Part shown: one piece after another, positions 19,869 to 27,122 of the stretch
Numbering within the stretch: the stretch's first letter is position 1
Layout of the letters: each line of letters starts with the position of its first letter
Source: JACCZX01 sp963786295
Lineage (GTDB): Bacteria > Pseudomonadota > Gammaproteobacteria > Burkholderiales > Burkholderiaceae_F
Direction of reading: 5' to 3'
DNA length: 64,000 nt
Assembly: GCA_963786295.1 (NCBI GenBank)
Contig: CAWAYV010000013.1
Coordinates: 26,136-90,135, forward strand
Program-made: the position numbers and the translations under genes
The notes under the pieces: model-generated
Databases searched by the model: none
The model's input: the letters and a program-made list of their open reading frames with translations, nothing else
What the model was told of the DNA's origin: nothing

Positions 19869-20956
19869 TGCCGTCGCGCCGTGCGTTCATGCTTGCCGCG
19901 GCCGCACTGGCTTCAAACCCAGCGCGTGCGCGGGTTGATTACGCCACCGTATTTCCGCGACCGCTGATCTTTCCGCGCGATCACGGTGCCCATCCGGAGT
20001 ATCGAACCGAGTGGTGGTACATGACCGGTTGGCTCGACAGCCCACGCGAAGCCAGCGCAGCGCCGATCGGCTTTCAGATCACGTTTTTCAGAACGCGCAC
20101 GACGATCGACCCTGCGAACCCGAGCACGTTTGCGGCCAAGCAGTTATTGATTGCGCATGCAGCGATTGCCGATCCCGCGCGCGGCACCCTGCTGCATGAC
20201 GAACGTATTGCGCGCACGGGCTTCGACGCAGCGTCGGTCTCCACCGAAGACACCGATGTGCTACTCGATCGCTGGCGCCTGGCGCGTTCGCCGCGCAGCG
20301 GCGCCTATCGCGGCGTCGTTGCCGCCCGCAGCTTCACGCTCGAACTCGATGCGCAACCAACGCAACCACTGTTGCTGCAGGGCGAAGCCGGCTACTCGCG
20401 CAAAGGGCCGCTGCCAACGCAAGCCAGCTATTACTACTCGCAGCCGCATCTCGCGGTGCGTGCGGTAATCACGCGCGACGGCAAACGCGAAGAGCGCACC
20501 GGCCATGGGTGGCTCGATCACGAATGGTCGAGCACGTTACTCGCCGACGACGCGGCAGGATGGGACTGGATCGGCATGAACTTCGACGATGGCAGTGCGC
20601 TGACAGCGTTTTCGATCCGCAGTCAGCAATCCAACTCTCCTCCGCTGCATGCTTACGCGTCGCTGCGGCCGCGTGGCGGTCACGCGCAAACATTCGGGAC
20701 GCGCGACGTGCGCTTTTCAACATTGACCGAGTGGACCTCACCGCGCACGCGCGCTACCTGGCCGGTTGCACGCGAAGTACGCATCGGTGAGCGAACGTTC
20801 GTCACGCAGCCGCTGATGAACGACCAGGAGCTCGATTCGCGCTCGAGCACGGGTGCCGTGTACTGGGAGGGTGCGAGTCGGTTACTGGAGAACAGCAAAC
20901 CTATAGGACGCGGCTATCTCGAGATGACCGGCTACGTCGCGCCGTTTCGGCCATAG
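19868..20956 (+). CDS. AttH/CrtC-like lipocalin-fold exported protein
   Basis: 362 residues with a Tat-like signal (MPSRRAFMLAAAALASNPAR). The mature part has the hydroxyneurosporene-synthase/AttH pattern: PRDHGAHPEYRTEWWYMTGW, GFQITFFRTRT, GHGWLDHEWSST, GWDWIGMNFDDGSALTAFSI and a C-terminal YWEGASRLLE. AttH-family proteins are encoded with LolCDE-like transporters, as here. They are thought to be exported or lipid-binding partners; the enzymatic activity of CrtC relatives is hydration of carotenoids, but nothing here points to carotenoids. Probably periplasmic, working with the two upstream genes. Confidence 0.88.
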   Translation: MPSRRAFMLAAAALASNPARARVDYATVFPRPLIFPRDHGAHPEYRTEWWYMTGWLDSPREASAAPIGFQITFFRTRTTIDPANPSTFAAKQLLIAHAAIADPARGTLLHDERIARTGFDAASVSTEDTDVLLDRWRLARSPRSGAYRGVVAARSFTLELDAQPTQPLLLQGEAGYSRKGPLPTQASYYYSQPHLAVRAVITRDGKREERTGHGWLDHEWSSTLLADDAAGWDWIGMNFDDGSALTAFSIRSQQSNSPPLHAYASLRPRGGHAQTFGTRDVRFSTLTEWTSPRTRATWPVAREVRIGERTFVTQPLMNDQELDSRSSTGAVYWEGASRLLENSKPIGRGYLEMTGYVAPFRP

Positions 20957-20990
20957 CGACTGCGTGACCGAACGCCTGCGGTTTTATCGT

Positions 20991-21114
20991 TAGAGGACAC
21001 GGGCGAAAGTGGCGTGTCGTGGTCGGTATTCTCGGCTGAGCGATCGCGGCGCTCGGCTTTGTTTCTCACTGGCGTTGGTATTGGAGTCGCCCTGATTGAC
21101 ACTTGTGTCCTCTA
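20991..21114. repeat. long-range inverted repeat, 10-bp arms
   Basis: TAGAGGACAC at 20991-21000 is repeated in inverted orientation as GTGTCCTCTA at 21105-21114, with 104 bases between. The interior has no open frame of note. The right arm runs into the putative attC site that starts at 21110. It may be a relic of a small cassette or mobile element at the left end of the accessory region. The rest of 20957-21209 holds no gene that I can support. Confidence 0.5.
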
Positions 21115-21169
21115 GCATTTCGTTGGAGAGCCGACGCTCTGCGAGCGTGGCTCAACTCAGTCGTTGGGC
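21110..21169 (+). repeat. putative integron attC recombination site (left end of the array)
   Basis: About 60 bases. A stem-loop at 21130-21154 (GAGCCGACGCTC, loop TGC, GAGCGTGGCTC, one bulged base) is followed by CTCAACTCAGTC and the core GTTGGGC at 21163-21169, a full GTTRRRY match. The left core CTCTAGC at 21110-21116 is a weak RYYYAAC. The overall order left core, imperfect stem with an unpaired base, right core is that of attC sites. Confidence 0.55.
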
Positions 21170-21209
21170 GTCTATAACCCAATCAAAGTTCAGTATCGGG
21201 AGATGAGTC

Positions 21210-21614
21210 ATGAGAAAGACCTTCACCGGCAGCTGTCACTGTGGAGCCGTCCGCTACGAGGCGGAGATCGATCTCGCTCAAGGAACCGCCAAATGCAATT
21301 GCACGTTTTGCATGAAGGCGCGTTCGTGGAAGGTGTTTGTAAAACCCTCGTCATTCCGCCTGTTAAGCGGCAGCGATAATGTGAAGGGTTATCACAAGCA
21401 TCCGGACTCGTCGCCTAAATACTTCTGCGTCACATGCGGCGTGCGGACACACGAGCTTGGCAGTGCCGACTACATGGGCGGAGATTTCGTCGGAATCTAT
21501 ATCGCCACTCTCGATAACGTCGAGCCTGGCGAATTAATCATGGCGCCAGTGCGCTATTCGGATGGGCGCAACAACAACTGGCAAAACCCGCCAGTGGAAA
21601 CGCGGTACCTGTGA
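21210..21614 (+). CDS. GFA-fold (glutathione-dependent formaldehyde-activating-like) zinc protein 1
   Basis: 134 residues. The zinc-ligand pattern of the GFA/CENP-V fold is clear: GSCHCGAVRYEAE, AKCNCTFCMKARSW and YFCVTCGVRTHE supply seven or eight Cys. In the family these bind two zinc ions; some members add glutathione to formaldehyde, most have no known activity. First gene after the left putative attC, followed 27 bases later by a second, unrelated-in-detail GFA gene. Confidence 0.9.
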   Translation: MRKTFTGSCHCGAVRYEAEIDLAQGTAKCNCTFCMKARSWKVFVKPSSFRLLSGSDNVKGYHKHPDSSPKYFCVTCGVRTHELGSADYMGGDFVGIYIATLDNVEPGELIMAPVRYSDGRNNNWQNPPVETRYL

Positions 21615-21641
21615 GCACATGTCGAGCGCTGAGAGGGAGAC

Positions 21642-22037
21642 ATGCTGAGAGGCGGATGCTTGTGTGGCGGGATCCGGTACGAGATCGTTGGCCCTGTCGG
21701 AGAAGCTCTGTACTGTCATTGCTCGATGTGCCGTAAGTCTCACGGTACAGCTTTCCGGGCAAGGCTTTCGGTTCCAAAGTCGTCCTTTCGTTTTGTTCAA
21801 GGCGAGGACTTGTTGACGAGTTACCGCTCGTCCAAGGACACGATAAGGAGGTTCTGCCGGATATGCGGTTCAGCGATTGTGAACTCCTGGGACCCCGAGC
21901 CAGATAGCTATGGACTGGCCATGGGTTCGCTGGATGATGACCCAGGGGTAAGGCCCTTGCGCCACGAATTCGTAGGCTCAAAGGCGCCGTGGTACGAGAT
22001 CACGGATAGCTTGCCGCAGTATCGGGAGTTTGCTTAA
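21642..22037 (+). CDS. GFA-fold zinc protein 2
   Basis: 131 residues. GGCLCGGIRYEIVGP, LYCHCSMCRKSHGTAF and RRFCRICGSAIVNSW give the zinc Cys set of the GFA fold. The mid-region KSSFRFVQGEDLLTSYRSS is typical of this family. Ribosome site GAGGGAGAC lies just upstream of the ATG. Its stop TAA falls in a sequence resembling the right half of an attC site (22033-22051). Confidence 0.9.
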   Translation: MLRGGCLCGGIRYEIVGPVGEALYCHCSMCRKSHGTAFRARLSVPKSSFRFVQGEDLLTSYRSSKDTIRRFCRICGSAIVNSWDPEPDSYGLAMGSLDDDPGVRPLRHEFVGSKAPWYEITDSLPQYREFA

Positions 22038-22051
22038 TTCAGGCGTTAGCA
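22033..22051 (+). repeat. right-half attC-like sequence
   Basis: CTTAATTCAGGCGTTAGCA matches the usual right end of attC sites (spacer TTAATTCAGGC then core GTTAGCA at 22045-22051). No convincing left half is visible inside the preceding gene, so this is either a degenerate or truncated site. Confidence 0.4.
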
Positions 22052-22083
22052 TCGCAAAAATAGGCATCTGTGGAGATACGACA

Positions 22084-22383
22084 ATGGCTCCGGATCCCGT
22101 CCCTTCTGCAGTCGCTCATGCACGCTCAGAGACCACCCTGCGTCGACTCTTAGGGGGCATGTCGATCTTCACTCTGCTCATGACAGTCCCGCAAGTTCTC
22201 ACGATCTGGGTTGGTCAACAGGCTGCTGGAGTTTCGGTGTTGTCGTGGAGCGCTTACCTAATCTCTGCGATTCTGTGGTTCTGGTTTGGAATTCAAAGAC
22301 GTGACAGGAACATTTATCTGCCGTGCGTGGGTTGGATCGCATTGAATGGCGCTGTGGTTGCAGGAGCTGTTGTTTATGGCTAG
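22084..22383 (+). CDS. SemiSWEET / PQ-loop membrane protein
   Basis: 99 residues, three predicted membrane helices: LLGGMSIFTLLMTVPQVLTIW, VSVLSWSAYLISAILWFWFG and LPCVGWIALNGAVVAGAVVY. The PQ motif in MTVPQVLTIW and the GVSVLSW stretch are those of bacterial SemiSWEET sugar transporters, which work as dimers. Start chosen at the ATG at 22084, preceded by GGAG. The gene ends inside the left core of a putative attC site. Confidence 0.8.
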   Translation: MAPDPVPSAVAHARSETTLRRLLGGMSIFTLLMTVPQVLTIWVGQQAAGVSVLSWSAYLISAILWFWFGIQRRDRNIYLPCVGWIALNGAVVAGAVVYG

Positions 22384-22532
22384 CGGTCCACGTGGGGTCA
22401 TGCGGCTATGCCAGCGTTGTTAGTCAAAGTGTCGACGCACAACCGTGTGTTGCAGCGGACCGACCAACAGCACCACTGTTGGCTTCCCTCATCGCTTCGC
22501 TCCTCCGCGGTCGCTCAACACAAGCGTTAGCC
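22378..22532 (+). repeat. putative long attC site (155 bp)
   Basis: Left core GGCTAGC at 22378-22384 and right core GTTAGCC at 22526-22532 face each other. Internal inverted repeats include CGGTCC with GGACCG and the palindrome CCAACAGCACCACTGTTGG near 22465-22483. The right end CAACACAAGCGTTAGCC resembles common attC right ends. The length is within the range known for chromosomal integrons. Confidence 0.55.
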
Positions 22533-22551
22533 GTCAGAAGGAGTAGTCGTC

Positions 22552-22941
22552 GTGATAGAGAAGAAATCGCTAGCCGCCATTCTGAAGCGGGTTACCTACC
22601 TGCCCAACCGAACCCCTGAGATGGCATTCAACGGAGGAACCGAGCTAGCGTTCTCGGACGTCGCTCCGTACCGAAACGGAGCGATCTCTGTTGGTTACTA
22701 CTCCGGCAACACCGAGTGGGAGCGCCACCCAGGAGGGGACGAGATCGTGATGTCCATTGAAGGACGCACGACCCTCGTACTCCTTGTGAACGGCGAGCAG
22801 CATCGCGTCGAGCTCAACTCCGGTGAGCTGGTGGTGGTGCCCCAGGGCTACTGGCATCGCTTCGAAGGCTCCATGGAGCTCAAGGTTCTGGGCGTCACGC
22901 CACAGCCGACCGAGCACAGTCTTGACCTACCTGACGCGTAA
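22552..22941 (+). CDS. cupin-domain protein
   Basis: 129 residues, small single-cupin protein with no signal peptide. Visible cupin motifs are WERHPGGDEIVMSIEGRTT (metal-side motif 1) and GELVVVPQGYWHRFEG (motif 2 with Pro-Gly-x-x-His). Start GTG at 22552 with AAGGAG nine bases upstream. It follows directly after a putative attC site, as the first gene of a cassette would. Function unknown; possibly a sugar or small-ligand binder. Confidence 0.85.
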   Translation: MIEKKSLAAILKRVTYLPNRTPEMAFNGGTELAFSDVAPYRNGAISVGYYSGNTEWERHPGGDEIVMSIEGRTTLVLLVNGEQHRVELNSGELVVVPQGYWHRFEGSMELKVLGVTPQPTEHSLDLPDA

Positions 22942-23051
22942 GAGACGCCGATGACTCTCGGAGAATTTGCAATGACAGACTCCAACGGCGATCGACGCTC
23001 TGTTCCGGAAGGTTTGGCACTCAGTCACTCCGCGAATCGCTGGAGGTAACT

Positions 23052-23408
23052 ATGAAGCGGTTTCTAGCCATCTATATCGGCACGCCATCTGCACTTGAAG
23101 AGTCCGGGTGGAACCAGTTGGGCGAGGAAAAACGCAAAAAGCTGCAGGAGTCGGGCATGAAAGCGTGGATGCAGTGGGGCGAAGCCCACAAAGCAGCCAT
23201 CCTCGATCAGGGGAGCCCCCTCGGGAAGACGAAGCGCGCGAGCTCACAGGGCATTGCGGATACCAAGAACAACATGACAGGCTACGTAATCCTGCAGGCG
23301 GAATCTCACGAAGCCGCTGCAAGGATGTTCGAGAACCATCCACACTTTGCGATCTTCCCCGGCGACTCGGTCGAGATCATGGAGTGTCTACCTCTTCCAG
23401 GACAGTGA
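23052..23408 (+). CDS. YCII-like small protein
   Basis: 118 residues, cytosolic, no catalytic motif certain. The layout FLAIYIGTPSA, MQWGEAHKAAILDQGSPLG, MTGYVILQAESHEAAARMF and HFAIFPGDSVEIMECLP resembles YCII/DGPF-type ferredoxin-like folds common in cassette genes. Strong ribosome site GGAGGT five bases before the ATG. A factor-independent terminator follows 15 bases after the stop. Between the cupin gene and this one (22942-23051) there is no recognisable feature. Confidence 0.75.
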   Translation: MKRFLAIYIGTPSALEESGWNQLGEEKRKKLQESGMKAWMQWGEAHKAAILDQGSPLGKTKRASSQGIADTKNNMTGYVILQAESHEAAARMFENHPHFAIFPGDSVEIMECLPLPGQ

Positions 23409-23423
23409 GACGGGTTTTATGTC

Positions 23424-23447
23424 GCCCCCAGCGCTGGGGCTTTTTGT
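23424..23447 (+). terminator. factor-independent terminator
   Basis: Palindrome CCCCAGCGCTGGGG at 23426-23439 followed by CTTTTTG (T run 23441-23445). It lies 16 bases after the YCII-like gene and would stop plus-strand transcription. The next ~230 bases (23448-23672) contain no gene or clear signal. Confidence 0.8.
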
Positions 23448-23686
23448 CCTCATCACCGTTGATGTTGCCGCTGATCAGTCCGGGGTCTCGAGGTTCGCGC
23501 GTTACCGACGTAACAAGCCGTAGCTGGCAGGGCAACCGGCCGTTAACAAACGTCGCTAATGATGCAGTCATCCGCGCATCGAGTCACGGCGTTCGTCGCG
23601 CCAACTCTTGACGACGGGGAGTAGCGGTTGCCGGAAGCGCACCGGGGGCCGTTATGCCGTACCAAGTCACTTAGGAGGAACTCGAC

Positions 23687-24316
23687 CTGCAAGAACTCGC
23701 AGCCCTTGTCGGCATCATCGCCGCGCTCTCGATTGGTGTCGTTAGCCCGGGCCCCAGTTTCGTCATGGTTGCGCGTGTCGCGGTCGCCTCATCGAGATCG
23801 CAGGCGCTCGGCGCTGCCCTTGGGATGGGCGCAGGTGGCGTGCTATTCGGTGCCGCAGCCCTGCTCGGGCTACAGAGCATCTTTCATGCGGTGCCGGCCG
23901 TGTACGTAGGGCTCAAGGTCGTGGGCGGCCTGTATCTCTGCTACCTCGGGTTTCTGATTTTCACCTCGGCCAAACAGCCGCTTCCCGTCACCGATAGCGC
24001 CAAGCATCCTGGCACCGCCAACAAATCATTCTGGCTGGGGTTCACTACGCAAGTGAGCAACCCCAAGACTGCAATCGTCTATGCCAGCGTGTTCGCGGCA
24101 TTCCTACCGCCACACTTCTCCTTGGCATTCGCCGGGGCGCTCTTGGTCATCGTGTTCCTCGTGGAGGCAGGCTGGTACGCGTTAGTCGCGCTGCTGCTGT
24201 CGTCATCGAGGCCACAGCAGGCTTACCTCTCCTACAAAGCCTGGGTTGACCGAACCGCCGGGGCTGTTATGTTCGCCCTGGGTATGAAACTCGTCACTAG
24301 TGCCACCAAACCATAG
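23687..24316 (+). CDS. LysE/RhtB-family amino-acid exporter, probable CTG start
   Basis: 209 residues with about six membrane helices. ALSIGVVSPGPSFVMVARVA near residue 18 is the LysE/RhtB signature (PGP motif), and later LGFTTQVSNPKTAIVYASVF matches the NPK motif. The conserved N-terminus requires translation upstream of the first ATG (23765), which lies after the PGP motif. In that frame the only codon well placed behind the perfect ribosome site AGGAGG (23673-23678, eight bases) is CTG at 23687. Exports amino acids such as threonine or homoserine lactone; the substrate is not determinable. Confidence 0.85.
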   Translation: MQELAALVGIIAALSIGVVSPGPSFVMVARVAVASSRSQALGAALGMGAGGVLFGAAALLGLQSIFHAVPAVYVGLKVVGGLYLCYLGFLIFTSAKQPLPVTDSAKHPGTANKSFWLGFTTQVSNPKTAIVYASVFAAFLPPHFSLAFAGALLVIVFLVEAGWYALVALLLSSSRPQQAYLSYKAWVDRTAGAVMFALGMKLVTSATKP

Positions 24317-24329
24317 GCTGCCAAATGCG

Positions 24330-24719
24330 ATGAGCGCACGGCAAACCTACCAAGGCTCCTGCCACTGCGGCCGAGTCTCCTTTGAACTGGACGCGCAGCT
24401 CGACTTCGTCATTGAGTGCAGCTGCTCGCTATGCCGCCGAGTCGGTGCCTTGTGGCACGGCGCTTCTGACTCGAACTTTCGCATCGCCGCCGGAGTGAAC
24501 GAACTAACGCTTTATCAGTTCAACACAATGACGGCCAAACACTATTCTTGCCGGCATTGTGGTGTCCATCCATTTTCCCGCCCACGCCTCGATCCAAGCG
24601 CATGGGCGGTCAATGTTCGCTGCATCGACGGCATTGATGTCTCGTCCCTTCCTTTGAGACGCTTCGACGGCGCGAACTGGGAAGAGGCGGCAAAGGCGCT
24701 GTATGCGCAGCGCAAGTAG
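24330..24719 (+). CDS. GFA-fold zinc protein 3
   Basis: 129 residues from the ATG at 24330. GSCHCGRVSFELDA, IECSCSLCRRVGALWHG and YSCRHCGVHPFSRPR carry the zinc Cys of the GFA fold. Its C-terminal half (WAVNVRCIDGIDVSSLPLRR) is typical of the COG3791 group. It starts 13 bases after the LysE gene, so the two may be co-transcribed. Confidence 0.9.
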   Translation: MSARQTYQGSCHCGRVSFELDAQLDFVIECSCSLCRRVGALWHGASDSNFRIAAGVNELTLYQFNTMTAKHYSCRHCGVHPFSRPRLDPSAWAVNVRCIDGIDVSSLPLRRFDGANWEEAAKALYAQRK

Positions 24720-24728
24720 CAAGATGCG

Positions 24729-24735
24729 ACCTAAC
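24729..24735 (+). repeat. attC left-core remnant
   Basis: ACCTAAC, a full RYYYAAC match, lies nine bases after the GFA-3 stop and is followed by GCTTCTTTGC. No matching right core is found before the next gene, so only the left side of a site remains. Confidence 0.3.
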
Positions 24736-24842
24736 GCTTCTTTGCACATGACGTGCTCAAGCTGGCTTCTTCTCTTCGTCTCTCCGAAGCGTGGGCTGAA
24801 ACAGTTTGGGGCTTATGTCGACGGACACCTGATCGGTCGCTC

Positions 24843-25361
24843 ATGGGAACAGGGCTCGGGAGCAAACAAGGACGAGGGCATACAAGCCAGGACCCCGCGC
24901 TGTTGCGCCGCCTGCTGCGCGCGAAGGACCGGATGGACGCCGCCTCGCACGAGGAGTGGCCCGTCCGGCGGCTGGCGCGCGTGAGCCACGTCTCCGAGGC
25001 GCACTTCGCGCGAGCGTTCAAGGAAGCGTTCGGCGTTCCCCCGCACCGCTATCTGCTCACGCGGCGCATCGAGAAGGCCACGGCGCTGCTCCGCGACACC
25101 GAGCTGTCCATTACCGAGATCGCGTTCGAGACGGGCTGGTCCAGCCTCGGAACGTTCACGCGCACCTTCCGCGACATCACCGGCGAGACCCCGGGTGAGC
25201 TCCGGGCGCGCGAGAAGGCCGCGCCGCACGAGCTCGAGCATGTGCCGGGCTGCTGGCTCAGCGCCGCGCACCGCCCCGACCTCACCATCGCAGTTTCGGA
25301 GAAGCGGCGACAGGACGCGGTCGATACAGTCGCCTCCGACGAAAAAACGGAGGTCCCATGA
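24843..25361 (+). CDS. AraC-family regulator, DNA-binding domain only
   Basis: 172 residues. Two helix-turn-helix units are clear: VRRLARVSHVSEAHFARAFK with FGVPPHRYLLTRRIEKA, and SITEIAFETGWSSLGTFTRT with FRDITGETPGELR. There is no separate sensory domain. Start ATG at 24843 is chosen as the first likely Met, since the frame upstream belongs to a junction region. The ATGA overlap with the following VOC gene suggests co-translation and perhaps control of that gene. Codon use is richer in G/C third positions (CTC, GAG, GCC) than the neighbouring cassettes, suggesting another origin. Confidence 0.8.
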   Translation: MGTGLGSKQGRGHTSQDPALLRRLLRAKDRMDAASHEEWPVRRLARVSHVSEAHFARAFKEAFGVPPHRYLLTRRIEKATALLRDTELSITEIAFETGWSSLGTFTRTFRDITGETPGELRAREKAAPHELEHVPGCWLSAAHRPDLTIAVSEKRRQDAVDTVASDEKTEVP

Positions 25362-26038
25362 GCCAAGGTGTCAATGTTGTCGGTCTGTACGTCCGCGATC
25401 AGGACGAAGCGCTCGAGTTCTATGTCGAGAAGCTCGGATTCCGCGTCCACACCGACGCGCGAAACGGCGATTACCGCTGGCTCACGGTGCAGCACCCGGA
25501 CCAGCCGTCGTTCCAGCTCGGCCTGTTCACGCCGGGGCCACCGGTGCACGACGCGGCGACCGCGCAGACGCTGCGCGAGATCGTCGCGAAGGGCACCATG
25601 CCGCCGCTCGTGCTCATCGTCGACGACTGCCGCGCCGCCTGCGAGCGGATGCGCGCACGTGGTGTCGAATTTACGCAGGAACCGATCGATCGCTACGGCA
25701 CCGTCGACGCCGGCTTCCGCGACCCGTCGGGCAACGGGTGGAAGATGATCCAGACGCGGCGAGCTGCCGGCATGAGCGGTGCGCGCTACTTTTCAGAGGA
25801 GAAACCAATGAACGCGAGCAAATGGATTCGACAGTTCCACCGCTGGACGTCCATGGCTTTCACGCTGTCCGTCATCGCCACGTTCATCGCCCTGGCACAG
25901 GAGCAGCCGGTCGTGTGGGTGTCCTACGTGCCGCTGTTCCCACTCGCGTTGCTCCTGTTGACCGGTCTGTACTTGTTCGCGCTGCCGTACGTCAGCCAGT
26001 GGCGCAGCGGGCGACGCACCGTCGCGGCTCAGGAGTGA
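25358..26038 (+). CDS. VOC (glyoxalase/bleomycin-resistance fold) protein fused in frame to a two-helix membrane segment
   Basis: 226 residues. Residues 1-~133 are a VOC domain: VNVVGLYVRDQDEALEFYVE, KLGFRVHTDARNG and a C-terminal FRDPSGNGWKMIQTRR, where such proteins normally stop. No stop follows. The frame continues into SKWIRQFHRWTSMAFTLSVI and two membrane helices (TLSVIATFIALA; PLFPLALLLLTGLYLFALPY). An internal ATG at 25809 has its own ribosome site (AGAGGAG), so the second half could also be made as a separate ~76-residue protein. Either a true fusion, an overlapping pair or the result of an indel. Confidence 0.75.
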   Translation: MSQGVNVVGLYVRDQDEALEFYVEKLGFRVHTDARNGDYRWLTVQHPDQPSFQLGLFTPGPPVHDAATAQTLREIVAKGTMPPLVLIVDDCRAACERMRARGVEFTQEPIDRYGTVDAGFRDPSGNGWKMIQTRRAAGMSGARYFSEEKPMNASKWIRQFHRWTSMAFTLSVIATFIALAQEQPVVWVSYVPLFPLALLLLTGLYLFALPYVSQWRSGRRTVAAQE

Positions 26039-26043
26039 ACACC

Positions 26044-26559
26044 ATGGCCGTCAAGTCCACGAAGAAGGCCGCGGCGAAGAAGACCGCGAGCACGAGCGCA
26101 TCGAAGCGAATCGACCAGCGCATCGCGGATCTCGGCGATTGGCGAGGCGAGCGGTTGGCCGAAATTCGAAAGCTCATCCACGAGGTCGACCCCGCGGTGG
26201 TCGAGGAATGGAAGTGGATGGGCACGCCCGTCTGGTCGCACGCGGGGATGTACGCGCTGGCCAACGCGCACAAGGACAAGGTGAAGCTCACGTTCTTCCA
26301 CGGCGCGAAGCTGCCCGACCCGAAGAAGCTCTTCAACGCAGGGCTGACCGGGGGCAAATGGCGGGCGATCGATCTTCGCGAGGGCGACAGGATCGACAAG
26401 GCCGCGCTCAAGGCGTTGCTGCGCGAGGCGGTGGTTTACAACACCACAGCACTCGGTACCAAAGAGCAAAGGTTCGAGAGCCTAGCCAAGGCCCCGTTAG
26501 GCGAAGATGTCGTGATATGCCCATTCGGCAGGCTACGCGAGATGACGCAGTTGATCTGA
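26044..26559 (+). CDS. DUF1801 protein with 3' end running into a recombination-like core
   Basis: 171 residues. A Lys/Ala-rich N-tail (KSTKKAAAKKTAS) precedes a DUF1801 domain: EWRGERLAEIRKLIHEVDPA-like start, VEEWKWMGTPVWSHAGMYAL and FFHGAKLPDPKKLFN. The family usually ends soon after LKALLREAVVYN. Here the frame runs on for ~44 residues through the attC-like core at 26496-26502 into the next gene's start, overlapping it by 43 bases. That suggests the native stop was lost when the cassette end was replaced. Function of DUF1801 is unknown; the fold is related to iron chaperone YdhG. Confidence 0.8.
   Translation: MAVKSTKKAAAKKTASTSASKRIDQRIADLGDWRGERLAEIRKLIHEVDPAVVEEWKWMGTPVWSHAGMYALANAHKDKVKLTFFHGAKLPDPKKLFNAGLTGGKWRAIDLREGDRIDKAALKALLREAVVYNTTALGTKEQRFESLAKAPLGEDVVICPFGRLREMTQLI
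26496..26502 (+). repeat. attC right-core-like sequence
   Basis: GTTAGGC in the context AAGGCCCCGTTAGGCG, a full GTTRRRY match, 14 bases before the GNAT start. The left half is not recognisable in the DUF1801 3' end. Taken as a degenerate cassette boundary. Confidence 0.35.
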
Positions 26560-27020
26560 TTTCGCTATTCGAAGCCCTGTACACGGAAACGAAGTACATG
26601 CTGATGGAGCCAGGGGAATCGACGCTCGACGACACCACTTTGGCTAATCGCATCGACAATGGCGCAAGCGCGCACACTGAGATCTGGTTCGTTTCAACAA
26701 CGGACGAAGGTCTGAACGGTTTCGTGTATGGACGGCGTGGCGCGGCGCGCCGAAATCGCCACTCGCTCTACTTGGTAATGGGAGTACGCAAGGCTGCATG
26801 GGGCCACGGCACAGGCGGAGCGTTGTTGCAATCGATCGAGCGTTGGGCTATCGCGTCGGCTATTCACCGGTTGGAACTAACAGTCATTTCTTCAAACGAG
26901 CGCGCCATTCGCACGTACCGCCGCGGCGGGTTCGTTCCCGAGGGAACGAAGCGGCATTCGCTATTGGTTGATGGGAGCTATGTCGATGAGCTCTACATGT
27001 CGAAGCTGCTTTCGCCCTAA
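26517..27020 (+). CDS. GNAT-family N-acetyltransferase 1
   Basis: 167 residues from ATG 26517. The acetyl-CoA loop is VRKAAWGHGTGGALLQSIER (R/Q-x-x-G-x-G/A type), followed by LELTVISSNERAIRTYRRGG, the usual GNAT beta-4/alpha-3 and beta-5/alpha-4 pattern; the C-terminus GSYVDELYMSKLL is typical. Acceptor unknown (protein, antibiotic or metabolite). Its TAA stop lies inside the left core of a well-formed attC-like site, the standard cassette arrangement. Confidence 0.9.
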   Translation: MPIRQATRDDAVDLISLFEALYTETKYMLMEPGESTLDDTTLANRIDNGASAHTEIWFVSTTDEGLNGFVYGRRGAARRNRHSLYLVMGVRKAAWGHGTGGALLQSIERWAIASAIHRLELTVISSNERAIRTYRRGGFVPEGTKRHSLLVDGSYVDELYMSKLLSP

Positions 27021-27104
27021 CCCCGCGTTCGAGCGGACCCGCCGGCAAGCACCCTCTTCTTCCGCATGGTTGAGGCGGCGGACCGCTCAGCTCGGACGTT
27101 AGGC
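27015..27104 (+). repeat. putative attC site, best-formed of the array (90 bp)
   Basis: Left core CCCTAAC at 27015-27021, right core GTTAGGC at 27098-27104 (perfect). The inner arms GAGCGGACCCGCCG (27031-27044) and CGGCGGACCGCTC (27076-27088) are complementary with an unpaired base. The arms near the right core (AGCTCGGAC) pair with GTTCGAG on the left. Position between the GNAT stop and the next gene's ribosome site is exactly that of a cassette junction. Confidence 0.7.
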
Positions 27105-27122
27105 CGCGACGTAGGAGGCGCC

